Shown here piece by piece: positions 1-10,400 of a stretch of DNA of 64,000 nucleotides. This stretch comes from Toxorhynchites rutilus septentrionalis. Taxonomy: Eukaryota > Arthropoda > Insecta > Diptera > Culicidae. The notes beneath the pieces are model-generated. The model made no database searches, was not told the origin of the DNA, and was given only the letters and a program-made list of their open reading frames with translations. The translations under genes and the position numbers were made by a program. Position 1 is the first letter of the stretch. Every line of letters starts with the position of its first letter. Location of the stretch: assembly GCF_029784135.1 (NCBI RefSeq), contig NC_073745.1:243005624-243069623 (forward strand). The letters are read 5' to 3'.

Positions 1-345
1 ATGTAGGACCTTTACATACAAAGATATTTTTTGTTTGGGAGAAAAATTACCCCTTAATCTTTGATGATGAATAATTCAATAAATAATTATCGCATCGCAA
101 ACGGAAAGGTAGTTTTAAAACTCCAATAAATTTTGTATAAAATTCATTTATTGCTTTGACGAACAAGATAATTTGAATTTTTTGCATCAATTTAAAGAAA
201 AAGTGTCAAAATTAGTTTTTTATAGTATTTTAGAAAATCTTCTGTAATTTTGCAAATATTGCAGTAAATTTGAATGTTAGCAAGTAAATTTTAAGCATAG
301 TGTATCCCATAAACTCCTGTGAACATTTCATATTGATACGTTCAG
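1..345 (+). repeat. dispersed repeat R1, copy A (continues left of window)
   Basis: This stretch is clearly similar to 52810-53155 in the same orientation. Shared landmarks include GTAGGACCTT near the start, TTTGATGATGAATAATTC and TTTCATATTGATA near the end. The homology is already running at base 1, so the element starts outside the window. There is no coding potential. In copy B the preceding sequence (from about 52495) is Tc1-like in character, so this may be the non-coding part of a DNA transposon; that link is inference. Confidence 0.7.
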
Positions 346-1597
346 CCGTTTTTTTTAGCCAATCGATTAAAGTTTGGAGTTAATTAGAGTAACACTTCGT
401 CGCACACTGTACCAAAATTACAAAATGCTATGCGTACCCTCCAAATGAACGATTCGTAACTTTCGTTTTCATGCGTTTGTGGGTATGATGATTATAAGGA
501 GTGATAATACTCACACGTATACTTACGTGTTTTCACATATACACACGCTCTACCCCTCCAATTATTGCTTTGAAAAGGCAGTTTATTTATATCATTCCTG
601 GAGTACATTCAGCTTTTTGTGCAAATAGTTCCATCAGCAGAAATTATAGCTATGTTGACGGTTCATCTCATTAGAAAATGACAACAGTATCAATATTTTT
701 CTTGGCCTACGTAAATTGATTCTCTTTACTATCGCTCTCTGAGGAAACGAACATTTTTTCTTATGATTGATGATCGATATTTCAGATACTGGTCAAATTT
801 CAGAATTTAATTTCATAAACATCTTGATCGATATCAGAAAAGTCTTCTCTTGAAACTGTTACGACCTCTAAAACTCTAGATATTTTCGGCCGACTCGGAA
901 TTTTTAACCCAAAAAAAAAAGATAAAAATATATATTTAGAATATTGTTATTTTTTTCCCTCAATATCCTACAAATATTCACTGCAAACTACTATTCCTGT
1001 ATTTTTTTTAAAAATCAACCCAACAATCCAAAATATTGTGAGTATTTCAACCGCACTAATTTCAACATTACCTATTTCTACCGTATACAACAACTGTCAA
1101 ATAGAAAATAAAATTACATCACAATGTATTACAAAATTCTAAAAATTTCCCAAATTTTGTGGTTTAGAAGCAGTAATTGTTCCTGAAATTTTGACTGGCT
1201 GTCACCGTAGTGGAAGATTGACGTTGATTCTAAGCAACATTAAAAATCACGACCGGTCATTTTGACCCGACGGTATAAATAGGTATACCACATATGTATA
1301 TCAGAAAAATTGGAAGTGAGAGATCAGAATAATTTATAATAACATCATTAAAAAATATGAAAATAAATTTCAGTACAAAATCTTGCGAACAAATTATATA
1401 ACCGGTCATTTTGACCGGCTGGTAGTCCTAGTGTTAATTACTAAAAACCTATTCCTATTCCATCAGGAAATCGTATGAAGCAATTCCTCGCAAAATCGGC
1501 CGGTCGATGATCCGAACTACCCCAAATTTTTTTAACCATTATCATATGACCGATTTAGAAAAATATCATAAAAAAATGGAATTTACATATGATTCTA
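346..1597. other. AT-rich non-coding stretch, nothing recognised
   Basis: No credible open reading frame, RNA gene or repeat partner was seen. The sequence has many short A and T runs and stops in all frames. Confidence 0.5.
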
Positions 1598-2158
1598 CAG
1601 GGTCTTTCAGATGAACCGCTCACGCAAAAAAATCGAATAGCTCCTTATAAATGTTTTGTTTCGCTCCGTTTGATGATAACACTGCATTCCCCACTTCGGG
1701 ACGATAATATTCGGCTACTCGTTCAGTCTGATCGGATGGTTTTTAGTGTCAAGATGTACAACTTACAAGAACGTGTATTTTTAGTGAAATCGTATTACTC
1801 GAGTAACCGAAGCCTTAAGGAAACTTTGTCCTCATATGGTAAGAATTTCAACATTTCTCGTCGTCGATTACTTTCTCTGGGGGTACATGAAGGACCGTTA
1901 CTATGTTAATAAGCCACAAAATTTGGAGGCACTTAAAGAAGAAATAACTTGAATTTTCAACAGCATCGAAGTTGTAATGTTAGAGTTGTGCATGAAAAAT
2001 TTTGTTCAACGTTTACAACGCGTTTTCGAAAAAAAGGGGTGGTCACATCGAAATTATCCTAAAATCAGCTTTATTTTCGTTTTTTAAAATAAAAATCAGT
2101 TCACTTTTGTAGAAGTTATTAAAATTTGTTGCGTGAGCATTTAATCTGAAAGACCCTA
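1598..2158 (+). mobile_element. TA-flanked deletion derivative of a Tc1/mariner-like DNA transposon
   Basis: The ends form a terminal inverted repeat of about 30 bp: the left end reads CAGGGTCTTTCAGAT and the right end, reverse complemented, TAGGGTCTTTCAGAT. Both continue into a shared GCTCACGCAA. TA dinucleotides lie directly outside at 1596-1597 and 2159-2160, as expected for a Tc1/mariner-type target duplication. Inside are two disconnected pieces of a transposase reading frame, so the element is an internally deleted relative of an autonomous transposon rather than an unrelated miniature element. It is too short to encode a working enzyme and would need one supplied in trans. Confidence 0.8.
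1736..2062 (+). pseudogene. transposase remnant: N-terminal helix region joined to C-terminal tail
   Basis: The first piece (1736-1850) reads ERVFLVKSYYSSNRSLKET, resembling the N-terminal helix-turn-helix (DUF4817-like) found in a group of insect mariner-related transposases. The second piece, in another frame (1869-2062), reads GYMKDRYYVNKPQNLEALKE, then has a stop codon, then continues MLELCMKNFVQRLQRVFEKK. That YVNKP block followed by an RLQ helix is typical of the C-terminus of the same type of protein. The catalytic DDE/D centre between them is missing. The two pieces meet near 1850-1869. Assignment rests on recalled family patterns; the exact family name is uncertain. Confidence 0.65.
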
Positions 2159-2283
2159 TACATGGAAACTGTATATAACCGTACGGTTATCATTTACCTT
2201 TCCAAGACCTTACAATTGGTAGAAAGAAAATTCTAGGCTATTGTGATAGTGGGTGATTTTTAAATATGGTTTCATGTGTTTAA

Positions 2284-3014
2284 GGGGGGACCCCTGTCTG
2301 GAAGGTCGTAAAATAATAAACTTTCGTGATTTTTTTTTCGGATGTTAGGAATAAAGTGAAGTGTGCCGGTATTTTGCTTATTGTTCAAGGTGTATTTGAA
2401 GATGTATTTTCCATTTTTTGAGTGCACGAATTATGATTATTACGCCATTGACAGCTGAATGCGTGGATGCTGTCTGAAAAGCGGTACTTTGCTGGTGGTA
2501 TCAGTTAAGAAGCAACAGGGTGTCGCAGAACAAATTACATTTAATATTTTGAAACTTTAGGACAATACCTAAAGCGTTACATAGGGGTTTTTGAAATTTC
2601 GAAAAAAATCCAAAATGGCTGCGATTTTAGTTAAAAATGATTTATTTTTCATGAAAAAACACTGTTTAGAAGCTCATAAAAAATCGAAAAAATGAGATAT
2701 CAAAAAACGGCTAGCGTTACGCTTTAGATAATTCATTTTAACATGCTGATAAAAAAATTCAGCCGAATCGGTCGAGTAGATCCTGAGATATCGATATCAC
2801 CAGTTGAAGAAACATGGTATCGAGAAAAACGCGTTCAAAAAATCGTACAGCAATACCAATCCCTTGAGGTGATTTCATACTTTTGGTTTTCACGTTCCAA
2901 CGAAATCAAATATCTAAAAATCCTTTCAGGACAACGTATCTGAGGGCATAAGCTTCCCAAAAATGCAAAAAACTAAAATCCGATTTTTTCGATTATCCAG
3001 ACCGAGGTCCCCCC
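2284..3014. mobile_element. TTAA-flanked inverted-repeat element (MITE-like)
   Basis: The left end reads GGGGGGACCCCTGTCTGGA and the right end, reverse complemented, GGGGGGACCTCGGTCTGGA. TTAA lies directly outside both ends (2280-2283 and 3015-3018), the target typical of piggyBac-type insertions. The interior of about 730 bp has no transposase similarity. A 66-residue open frame at 2743-2943 has no family signature and is probably chance. The superfamily call is inferred only from the TTAA flanks. Confidence 0.7.
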
Positions 3015-3479
3015 TTAAACACGTTGATACATAAGTAACCTCTATGTCGAATATGAGGTGAGTTCATGAAGAAATAGAGATTTTGCTCATTTGTTGTGGA
3101 GTGGGAGCTACTTTTGACACTTTTTAGAAACAGTTGAATTAAACAGAAAAACAGTTATTTTGCTTAGTTAATCTTTGATTATTTGTGTTTATTTTTTTTG
3201 ATTTTTAATTTGTAATTTGTTGAATTATGTGAGTAAATATTGAGCTATCAGTCAGTACATGTAACGTTCATTGTTTTCAGTTTTTCAATGAAAAGTACTC
3301 AATGCGCTACACTTTAGCGACATTTTTAACACAGGAGCACTGCTCAAATTCACTGAAATTAAATGATCGATCGGAGAGAAAACACAAAGTCCGAACAAAC
3401 TCATCAATTCACATTTTTTATCTGTCTTGGAAAAAAAATTATAAAAATCAGTTCGCTTTTCATTACTTCGGATATTACT

Positions 3480-3800
3480 TTAGAATGCACCGAAGGTTTT
3501 GAAATAGCTAAACAGATTAATAGTTGAAAATGTTGATGGGTTGCGAGGTTTTATGGAAGCAGCTGAAAATAATTGATTCATAATTCATTTTTGTTCTCGT
3601 GAGAACAAGCTGGCCATATGTCGCAATTCGTTTCCTGATGTCAATGTACGCATTGCACCCAGTATTCATCGCAAACGTATTCGCGGCGGTTTTTTTTTCG
3701 CATTTGACACAGACGGTCACAGATGATTATATTGTGTTCCATTAGCATCATTATTCCACATTTCTTAAACTCTTCAATCTACATTTTTATAAACGCATGA
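3480..3800 (+). repeat. family X internal fragment
   Basis: Similar in the same orientation to 58800-59060 inside the family X copy at 58688-60508. Shared pieces include ATTGATTCATAATTCATT-like sequence, CATATGTCGCAATT-like sequence and ATTATTCCACAT. Neither end motif of the family is present, so this is a fragment. No coding potential. Confidence 0.6.
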
Positions 3801-4837
3801 AAAAAAATAACAATTGAGGGGCTGCGAAAAACTGGTTGCGTGTTCGTGTCTATTAAACGAACGATCGTGAGCTCGGAACTCAGGGCCCTCAATCGATCAT
3901 CTTTGTGTTTTATTCTAGTTACTACGTTCACGCAACAATCATCAAGTGACGGTGATCCAACCTCTATTCATTCATACATGCTCTGCTGCTTGCAGCAAGA
4001 ACCATTGATAATTGGTAAAGCACAACAGTCAAGTGATGTTGTTTCGACTACCCTGCAATGATCAGAACCCCAGCTATGAAGATCGCTGCAAGTTTTTGGG
4101 ATTTAATTTGCTTTGCGAGCGACGCTATAAAGCAAAGGCTCTGTTTGTTGTTTACCGAATCTTCCATTCTTTCCATTCTTTCCATTCTTCCTTCGTTTCG
4201 AGCATATGTGTGATACCAACAATTGAAAAAAAAGTCGTCTGCTTGCTAGCTGGATTGAAGCAATCACTTGAAATCGCGAATAGCTGTTTTATGCCCCATA
4301 ATTTAGCACCAGATTGTGAAAAGCCAACCTGTGATCCAAAGGGAATAATCATGTTATCCAGTTTAATGGGGTATTCTAGTGTAGAGATCCTAGTTTGGGA
4401 CGTTTTCCAGAGCTCTGTACATATAAAACAAAGCATATTTGTACTAGTTATTATTTCCTTATTTGTTTCTTTAACCTTTAACAATACAACAAGAATCAAA
4501 CGAAAAAAAATATTCAAAATTAGAATAGTAACAAGCTGAGTTGAGGGAGTTCAAAAATAAGTAGTACCATGGCGTACATGATTCCAGCCCTTCTGATTAT
4601 CGAAAATTAAAAAAAATCGAATAGATTTTGAATCAGTAAAGATGCCACGATGGTATGAACCTCGGACAAGTCAAACAAAATATTCTGATGGCGGCCGTTT
4701 GAAAAAAAAGCTTTTCAGCAGGTTAAAGTACGATTTAATTTTTTCAAGTGGTTTAATTAAAAAACAATATTTTTTGAGATTTATAAATATTTATTTAAAT
4801 AGAATTTGGAATAATTCGGTGCAGTAGAACTTGAGAG
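3801..4837. other. unassigned stretch with a short tandem repeat
   Basis: Contains about three tandem copies of a 9-bp unit TTCCATTCT near 4164-4192. Overlapping open frames on both strands at 4012-4539 (175 codons plus, 121 minus) show no signature, carry low-complexity runs and mirror each other, so neither is called as a gene. Confidence 0.4.
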
Positions 4838-5081
4838 CAGGGTTGCCACATTCAATTCTGTAAAAATTTCTGAAAAAATCTGTAAATCAGTATTTAAAAA
4901 AAAAAATCTGTATAAAAAAGCTGTATCGAAAAATTATTTGAAAAAAAATAAAATAAACGTTTATTTTCATTTCAAATTTATTTTTCTTATTTTAGTTTCT
5001 TATTTTTCTTAATAAGAATTTTGAAGCTCCTTGAGCCAATACATAGTTCTTCACTTTCCAAATAGAGTCTATAGTTGTGGG

Positions 5082-6373
5082 CAGCGATGCCAAACTTCCT
5101 GATTTTTCAGGATTTCTCAGACTTTTTGGAACGCTACCTGATATCCAGACAAACACTCTATTTTCGCTGATTTTATTGAAATGATCCTGATTTATTCTGA
5201 TTTTTATATTTACTTCATCAGAATAAAAATTCTCCGCAATAATTATAATGGGATCTCTGTCAAAGTTCCTTGATTGGAACTGAGAGCTTTCATAGTTCGC
5301 GTTGGCGGCGTTGAGCTTCTTTTTACTAGTTACGGGGAGCGCCAAATATAATAATTGATTTTCAGGAGGAATGAACATGGTTTTAAAATAAAAATTATGA
5401 ATTAAAATTAACTTCACCTCATGAAAATAAGTATTCTATGTAAATGAAAAACACTTTTTTTGCAGGTGGTTTAGAAATCTTATACGAAAATTGTGTCTGA
5501 AGACAATTTTATGGTATAATGAAGAGTTTCAGTAACGATATCAGAAATGTATAAACAAATTGCTAAATTAGAGTCAGAAACACGTGTTTGAAGTAATTAA
5601 ACAGTATGATGCAAAAATTTTCATTCAAATTTTAATATTTTCAAACTGGCTTCGTGCCTTCTGATCTGATAAATTATATTGGGGTTCCAAACTTTCGAAT
5701 TGAATATAGCCTACATAGAAAAGCTCTCCGATTCGCACTTGTATAATACTTACTTTTTATTTCGTTTATGATTTATCTATTCCAAAACAATTCGCGTAAT
5801 CGAAGGTGCATTGTTGACATTTATAAAAACTTTAAGTTGGCGTGAAAGAAAAATCTGATTTGCACCTTTGCACGCTCGAAAGGACATAGGAAAGGCACAT
5901 AGTTTTGAATAAAATTACTTAATGTTTACTAATTACTAATTACTTGATGTTTTTTGAAGCTCTCTTGCATTTGTCATATACATTTTCTCCAGTCGTGGTG
6001 ATAATACCACTGTAGTAATAAAACACAGCGTTAGTGGTAGTCACCGGAAATACCAATCAGGTAATCGAAATCGTCAGACATTTTAACACTTGATGACAAA
6101 GTTGTTTACGTTTCGACGGCTTATTTGCAAAAGGTTGTAGATCTCGCGAGATTTGTAACTCTGTTCGATCTACCGAGCTCAAAGAATCGAGATTGTGTAA
6201 CACAACTGTGCATATAAAACTGGATAAATGTATGTCTGTCTTAAAAAATTATGCTTTTGTTCTCCCAAAAATCGGAACGAACTTTCTGGACAACCCAAAA
6301 TGAACTACCCTGATTTCTCCTGATTTTTATTTTCATTCTTCCTGATTTTTGAAAATTATAGTTGGCAACCCTG
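5082..6373. mobile_element. nested hAT-type non-autonomous element with 8-bp target duplication
   Basis: GTTGTGGG occurs directly outside both ends (5074-5081 and 6374-6381), a perfect 8-bp duplication as made by hAT transposases. The termini read CAGCGATGCCAAAC on the left and, reverse complemented, CAGGGTTGCCAAC on the right. Subterminal sequence on both sides is rich in CTGATTTTT / AAAAATCAG. The roughly 1.3-kb interior has no convincing transposase frame; a 141-codon minus-strand frame at 4992-5417 crosses the left terminus and is not a gene. Because it interrupts the surrounding hAT remnant, it is the younger insertion. Confidence 0.8.
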
Positions 6374-6381
6374 GTTGTGGG

Positions 6382-7190
6382 TGCCAACCGATTTCCGGAT
6401 CTTGTTTTGCTGGTAAAGCGAAAAAAATCGCGAATGTTAGCAAAAAGTGTCTTACAAACAACCTGAACAATGAATACAAACATTTTTCATAACGCCTTTT
6501 GACATCGAACAGCTGGGACCAAGTTGTACCTGAGTCACTTAATTTTTGCCAAATAAGATTCATCTTGAGTTGCCTGAATTCGTTATCCAAGCCTTGTCTA
6601 CCTGCTTCAACTAATTGAGAAATTTGTTGCATCAAACCATTAAGGTTTTTGAGATTTTTGAGGGTTTATCAAGGGTACAGTTTTAATAACCGGATCGCTG
6701 TATTCATATCGCTTTGAAATCTGTGTCACGATTTCATCATAGAAGTAACGATGAATCGATTTGAAGATCAGCTTTCTAGCTACATCCAATCCTTTTTCAG
6801 CTTCTTTTGCATTGATACCAAAGTAGACATTCTCAGGCTTCTTCAGAAAATCTTCAAAATCTTTCACATCAAGGCCAACATAAGCGAATCGTTCTCCAAA
6901 CATAAGTCACCAAACATGATCAACAACAGTATTCTTGTCTCATTATAAAGTTAGCAAAATAGAGAACTTTCTGATTGAAAAGTGTGATTGACGTTATTGA
7001 AGAGCGTTAGAAAAAAGTTTGGGAACAACATAATCGATGAAATGAGTCAATATACGATTGGCGGATTGATTATGAATATCCTTAACTTGAAACGAAAAGA
7101 ACAGTCCAAGTCCAGCATCCAACGAAAGCCATCTCGTTGCGTTGCGTTCAACGTTTTTATAATTCAAGGTATCTATGTATGCACTTAAAA
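6382..7190 (-). pseudogene. hAT-type transposase fragments
   Basis: Reading leftwards, three pieces in shifting frames line up. About 7190-6994 gives RNATRWLSLDAGLGLFF, matching the TRWLS block found in hAT transposases of the ZBED-like group. Then 6903-6640 gives GERFAYVGLDVKDFEDFLKK and onward. Then 6620-6480 gives QISQLVEAGRQGLDNEFRQL. No single frame spans them, the BED finger and C-terminal dimerisation region are not seen, and stops and frameshifts intervene. It is a dead remnant belonging to the element at 4838-7264. The hAT assignment rests mainly on TRWLS plus the terminal repeats. Confidence 0.55.
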
Positions 7191-7612
7191 TTGAATTTGA
7201 AAAAAAAATCTTAAATTCTGTATTTTTTCTGAAAATCTGTAATTCTGTATATAGGGAAACCCAGGGCAAGAGTGCCCATCTGATTATTTCGCCTATTTCC
7301 ATCTTTTACAATTATTTAACTACAGAACTTTGTTTTATACAGATACTGCATATATCTCACATATTATCAGCCAGAACTTTAAATATTTTTTTATTGGAAA
7401 ACAGATAAATACTAACTGAGCTTCTTACAACTGCAATCTATATAAGAACGCACAGGCGCAAATTAACGAAATACCCTCAGTTTCTATATGTTTGCATGAC
7501 TCCACCCATAAATACAAATAGAATAATCATTTTTCTTCAACTTACTGTATGAACTAATTTTAATTGTACGCATTTATTTCAATAAAAATATATTTGTTAT
7601 CTCTCAACTTCC

Positions 7613-8164
7613 GGGGCAAAAGGAGCCATTATTACCGGGGTAAAAATGCCATAGTCGTAACCTCGAATTCGATCTGTCAAACGTAAATAGTGTAATCGTG
7701 GTTGGTTTTGTTGTGGTCATGGTTTGTAAATCTGAACGAATTTCGTTCCGAAACCAGTGGCAGATGGAAACTATGGTTGTTGTTGATCTGTAAATCAAAG
7801 AGACGAGCTGCGGAGGAATGTAGTTTGCCCAGAAGAACATTGGCCAAATACGTGCAGAAGTTATGCCGTTTTAAAACTGTGTTTTCTAAAAACAGGAAGA
7901 GTAACTCGTAAGCCACATCCTTAATATGCAGAAGTTATTTTATGGGCTGACAACACACATCCCGAACCTAGGGTATAAAATCGCAGAGTGAAATAATTTA
8001 GATCACTCTTTCGACAAAACATTCAAATTGGCCGGAGCAGATTGGTATGCCGGTTTTCGTGAACGCCACCAGAACTTGAGTTTGCGTTCTTTGGAACCAC
8101 CGTTAATTTCACAGTGCTTTTTTCTTCAAAAAATATATTTTTATAAGATTGGCACTCTTGCCCC
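7613..8164 (+). mobile_element. inner element with pogo-like coding remnant
   Basis: The left boundary reads GGGGCAAAAGGAGCC and the right boundary is the inverse GGCACTCTTGCCCC (8151-8164). These match the ends of the enclosing element at 7264-8359. The interior carries a recognisable DNA-binding region of a pogo/jerky-type transposase, which makes this a truncated relative of an autonomous pogo-like transposon. Confidence 0.55.
7792..8099 (+). pseudogene. pogo/jerky-type transposase N-terminal remnant
   Basis: At 7792-7870 the frame reads KSKRRAAEECSLPRRTLAKY, the RAA..(F/S)..P..TL pattern of a Pipsqueak-type helix-turn-helix. After frame disruption, 8019-8099 reads TFKLAGADWYAGFRERHQNL then SLRSLEP, matching the AG.DW...F..RH..LSLR.PE pattern of the second, CENP-B-like DNA-binding part in this superfamily. 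The DDE endonuclease domain that should follow is absent because the inner terminal repeat is reached at 8151. In intact relatives the protein binds the terminal repeats and cuts the element out; this copy cannot do so. Confidence 0.7.
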
Positions 8165-8359
8165 ATACTGGAAAAATACAAGCCAAAAACATCATTTTTG
8201 TAAATGAAACATATTCATAGTAAACATAACTTTTGAACAATTTGATGCATAGCTACACCTAAATAGGAGTATAAATGAACGAACCAGCAAAAAAATGGAA
8301 AAAATATAACAAAAGAGCATTCAAAAACGCGTATTAGCTTAAGGTGGCACTCTTGCCCC

Positions 8360-8440
8360 GGGTTCCCCTACAGATTCTGTATCTGAAATTTGTCGAAAAA
8401 TCTGTAAAATACAGAATATCTTGTGACGACTTAACCAAAC
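8360..8440 (+). repeat. second hAT-like end, inverted relative to the one at 7264
   Basis: Reads GGGTTCCCCTACAGATTCTG and continues with further CTGTA / CAGAAT motifs. Reverse complemented, it resembles 7190-7262, the right end of the hAT remnant. It may be the start of another decayed copy running to the right. Confidence 0.45.
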
Positions 8441-10400
8441 AAAACACTGTCAAGGACTATATTACATCGCGCAAAAATACCTTTCCAACAAGCTATAGTA
8501 TGACTCGATACAATGAACACAACTAGAACTACGCGCTTACAACGACACCTCGCGGAAATACCGCAGGACTTTTTTGACAGCTTAATATTAGTTAAAAAAT
8601 AAAAAAAAAGTACTTAGAATGGTCTTAGAATATTTCGCAACGAAAATTTTTTCGGTTTCTCTAGGTTAGAACATGCTAATGTTTTGTATAAAACTTGTGT
8701 AAAAGTAATTTTTCTAGTCTGACTGGCGGTTGAATTAGAGCTTTGGTGGACCAATTTGGCAGGAAGGGCCTTATCGAGACCATATCGGCTCTGTGGAGGA
8801 CAATACTTTGACATGGGTATTGGCTTGCATTTTAATAAATTACAACTTTTCGAATTTTTATCTATAAATAGAACATTTCGTTTTTTTTTTTTTTTGCAAA
8901 ACAGGTTCCAAAGCTGAGGAATAAAAAATCATCTTATGGACAGCACATCTAGCTTAAGTACATGTTTTTATATTTATTTTATTCACTTTTATTCACTTTA
9001 TTCATGTAGGGATAGTTTATGGAGGGGAAAGTATCAGAAGAAAGCATTAGAGAAGTTATTGTCAACATAGGAATGAAATTTTCTTTCCAGAAAATTCGTT
9101 GTACATTCAGAAAGTCCAGTTGTGAAGTTCGAAGGTATACCAAAGCATTGATCGATGAAAACCGTCAGATCGGAAGGTAGCTGAGAGATTGAAACTAAGG
9201 ATTTGTATAGTTTCACAGAACTGAATCGATACATAAGGCGAAGCTTGAAATGCAAAACATTTAAAAATCATTTTAAATTTTAAAATACTCAGAATACATC
9301 ACTGAAAAACATGCTTTATTTTGGAATTTAGGATAGCAAGATTATCGGATCCTTGAGCAAAACACATGATGTGCTTTGTTCAGAGCGCACATTCTATTTA
9401 AATTGTTGTGAGTTAATGTGGGAAAAAAGCCTCACTCTCAGTGTGTATGCATGTAGCATTCAAAACATTCCAATAGCAGATGAATCGTAGTGTTCACCTT
9501 ACATCAGTTTTGCTGAGATGAACTCGTTTTGCTTCGTACCTTATCGGGAGATACTTGCCATGCGGAACGAAAACAAAAGAATGGATTAACCCATCCTCAC
9601 TGTGTGTCCTTTGAAGAAGGAACCCTACGGAAGGTGATAAATACGCCGGATTATACCATTGTACAAGTCTACCGGGTACTCGATAACCTGACCTCGACAT
9701 TCTTCAAAGTGGGGCCTGCAATAAAAACACCCCATGTCTCGTCACTGGTACAGGTAAGATTTCCGCCTGAAACTGGATAACGGCACATGCATGGGCAGAA
9801 GGGCAACATAATTGCACTTGTAAACCGAGACCCACTCTCATCCCGTTTCCGGCCGAAGTCAAGCGAGTAGGAGTTCCTCCTGATTCGAACTGAGCAAAAG
9901 CATGGGTGGAAGTTTATGGTTACAAGATAACCATTTTGTCCCGAGCTCTGGCGAAGCGGTGGGGACACTTTTATAGGTTCCGCATCGTTGGCCTAGGATG
10001 TGTAGAATGTGTAGCTCCCGTTATCACACCCCCTCGACATAACAGTCCCCAAAGTATGTTCAAGTGTTTAGTAGATTTCGTTTGGGCTTCGGGGGTTTCG
10101 CTGTTGGGGCGACAGTACCATCCCTCGCTGGCCGCTGCTGGAGGGAATATGCTGTGTAATTATGTTTAAGCAGAGATGATTTGCACTTTATTTGCAAGTC
10201 GTAACGAGTGAAGTATCTGCCTTTAGGGTATTTTTCGTCAACTGATGCTCACTCAAATGGCGCTGGACTAGTAGATCCAGCTGGCGGCTCAATGGAAGTG
10301 TTCAAGAATATTAGCGTGATGAATAACAATCATGAAATTTCTAATGTTTTGTTTTGTTCGGGCAAAACACGTATACAGGTCGAACTCGATCATCCGGAGA
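8441..10400. other. no gene recognised; contains a poly-T run
   Basis: A T run of about 15 lies at 8880-8895. Open frames at 9494-10169 on both strands overlap each other and have no domain signature. This part has a somewhat more mixed base composition than its surroundings and could be unique sequence or an unrecognised element. Confidence 0.35.

Larger units (their letters stand above)
4838..7264 (-). mobile_element. decayed hAT-type transposon carrying a nested element
   Basis: The left end reads CAGGGTTGCCACATTC followed by CTGTAAAAATTTCTG. The right end, reverse complemented from 7264, reads CTGGGTTTCCC followed by similar CAGAATT..TTTCTGAAAA sequence. CAGGGTTGCCA-type ends are characteristic of insect hAT elements. 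Minus-strand transposase fragments lie between 6480 and 7190. The element is split by the insertion at 5082-6373, so its own sequence is only about 1.1 kb and it is internally deleted. No matching target duplication was found, possibly because another element adjoins at 7264. Confidence 0.6.
7264..8359. mobile_element. inverted-repeat element with GGGCAAGAGTGCC ends
   Basis: The left end (7264-7276) reads GGGCAAGAGTGCC and the right end (8346-8359) is its inverse, GGCACTCTTGCCCC. A second, inner pair of similar ends at 7613 and 8164 indicates either a nested copy of the same family or a rearranged one. Sequence just outside on both sides is hAT-end-like (GGGAAACCC left, GGGTTCCCC right), so the element appears to lie between two hAT ends in opposite orientation. 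A clear target duplication was not found. Confidence 0.6.

Noticed and set aside
4012..4539. 175-codon plus-strand frame and a 121-codon minus-strand frame over the same DNA
   Set aside because: No domain pattern, a repeat-derived stretch (HSFHSFHS) and mirrored frames; most likely chance.
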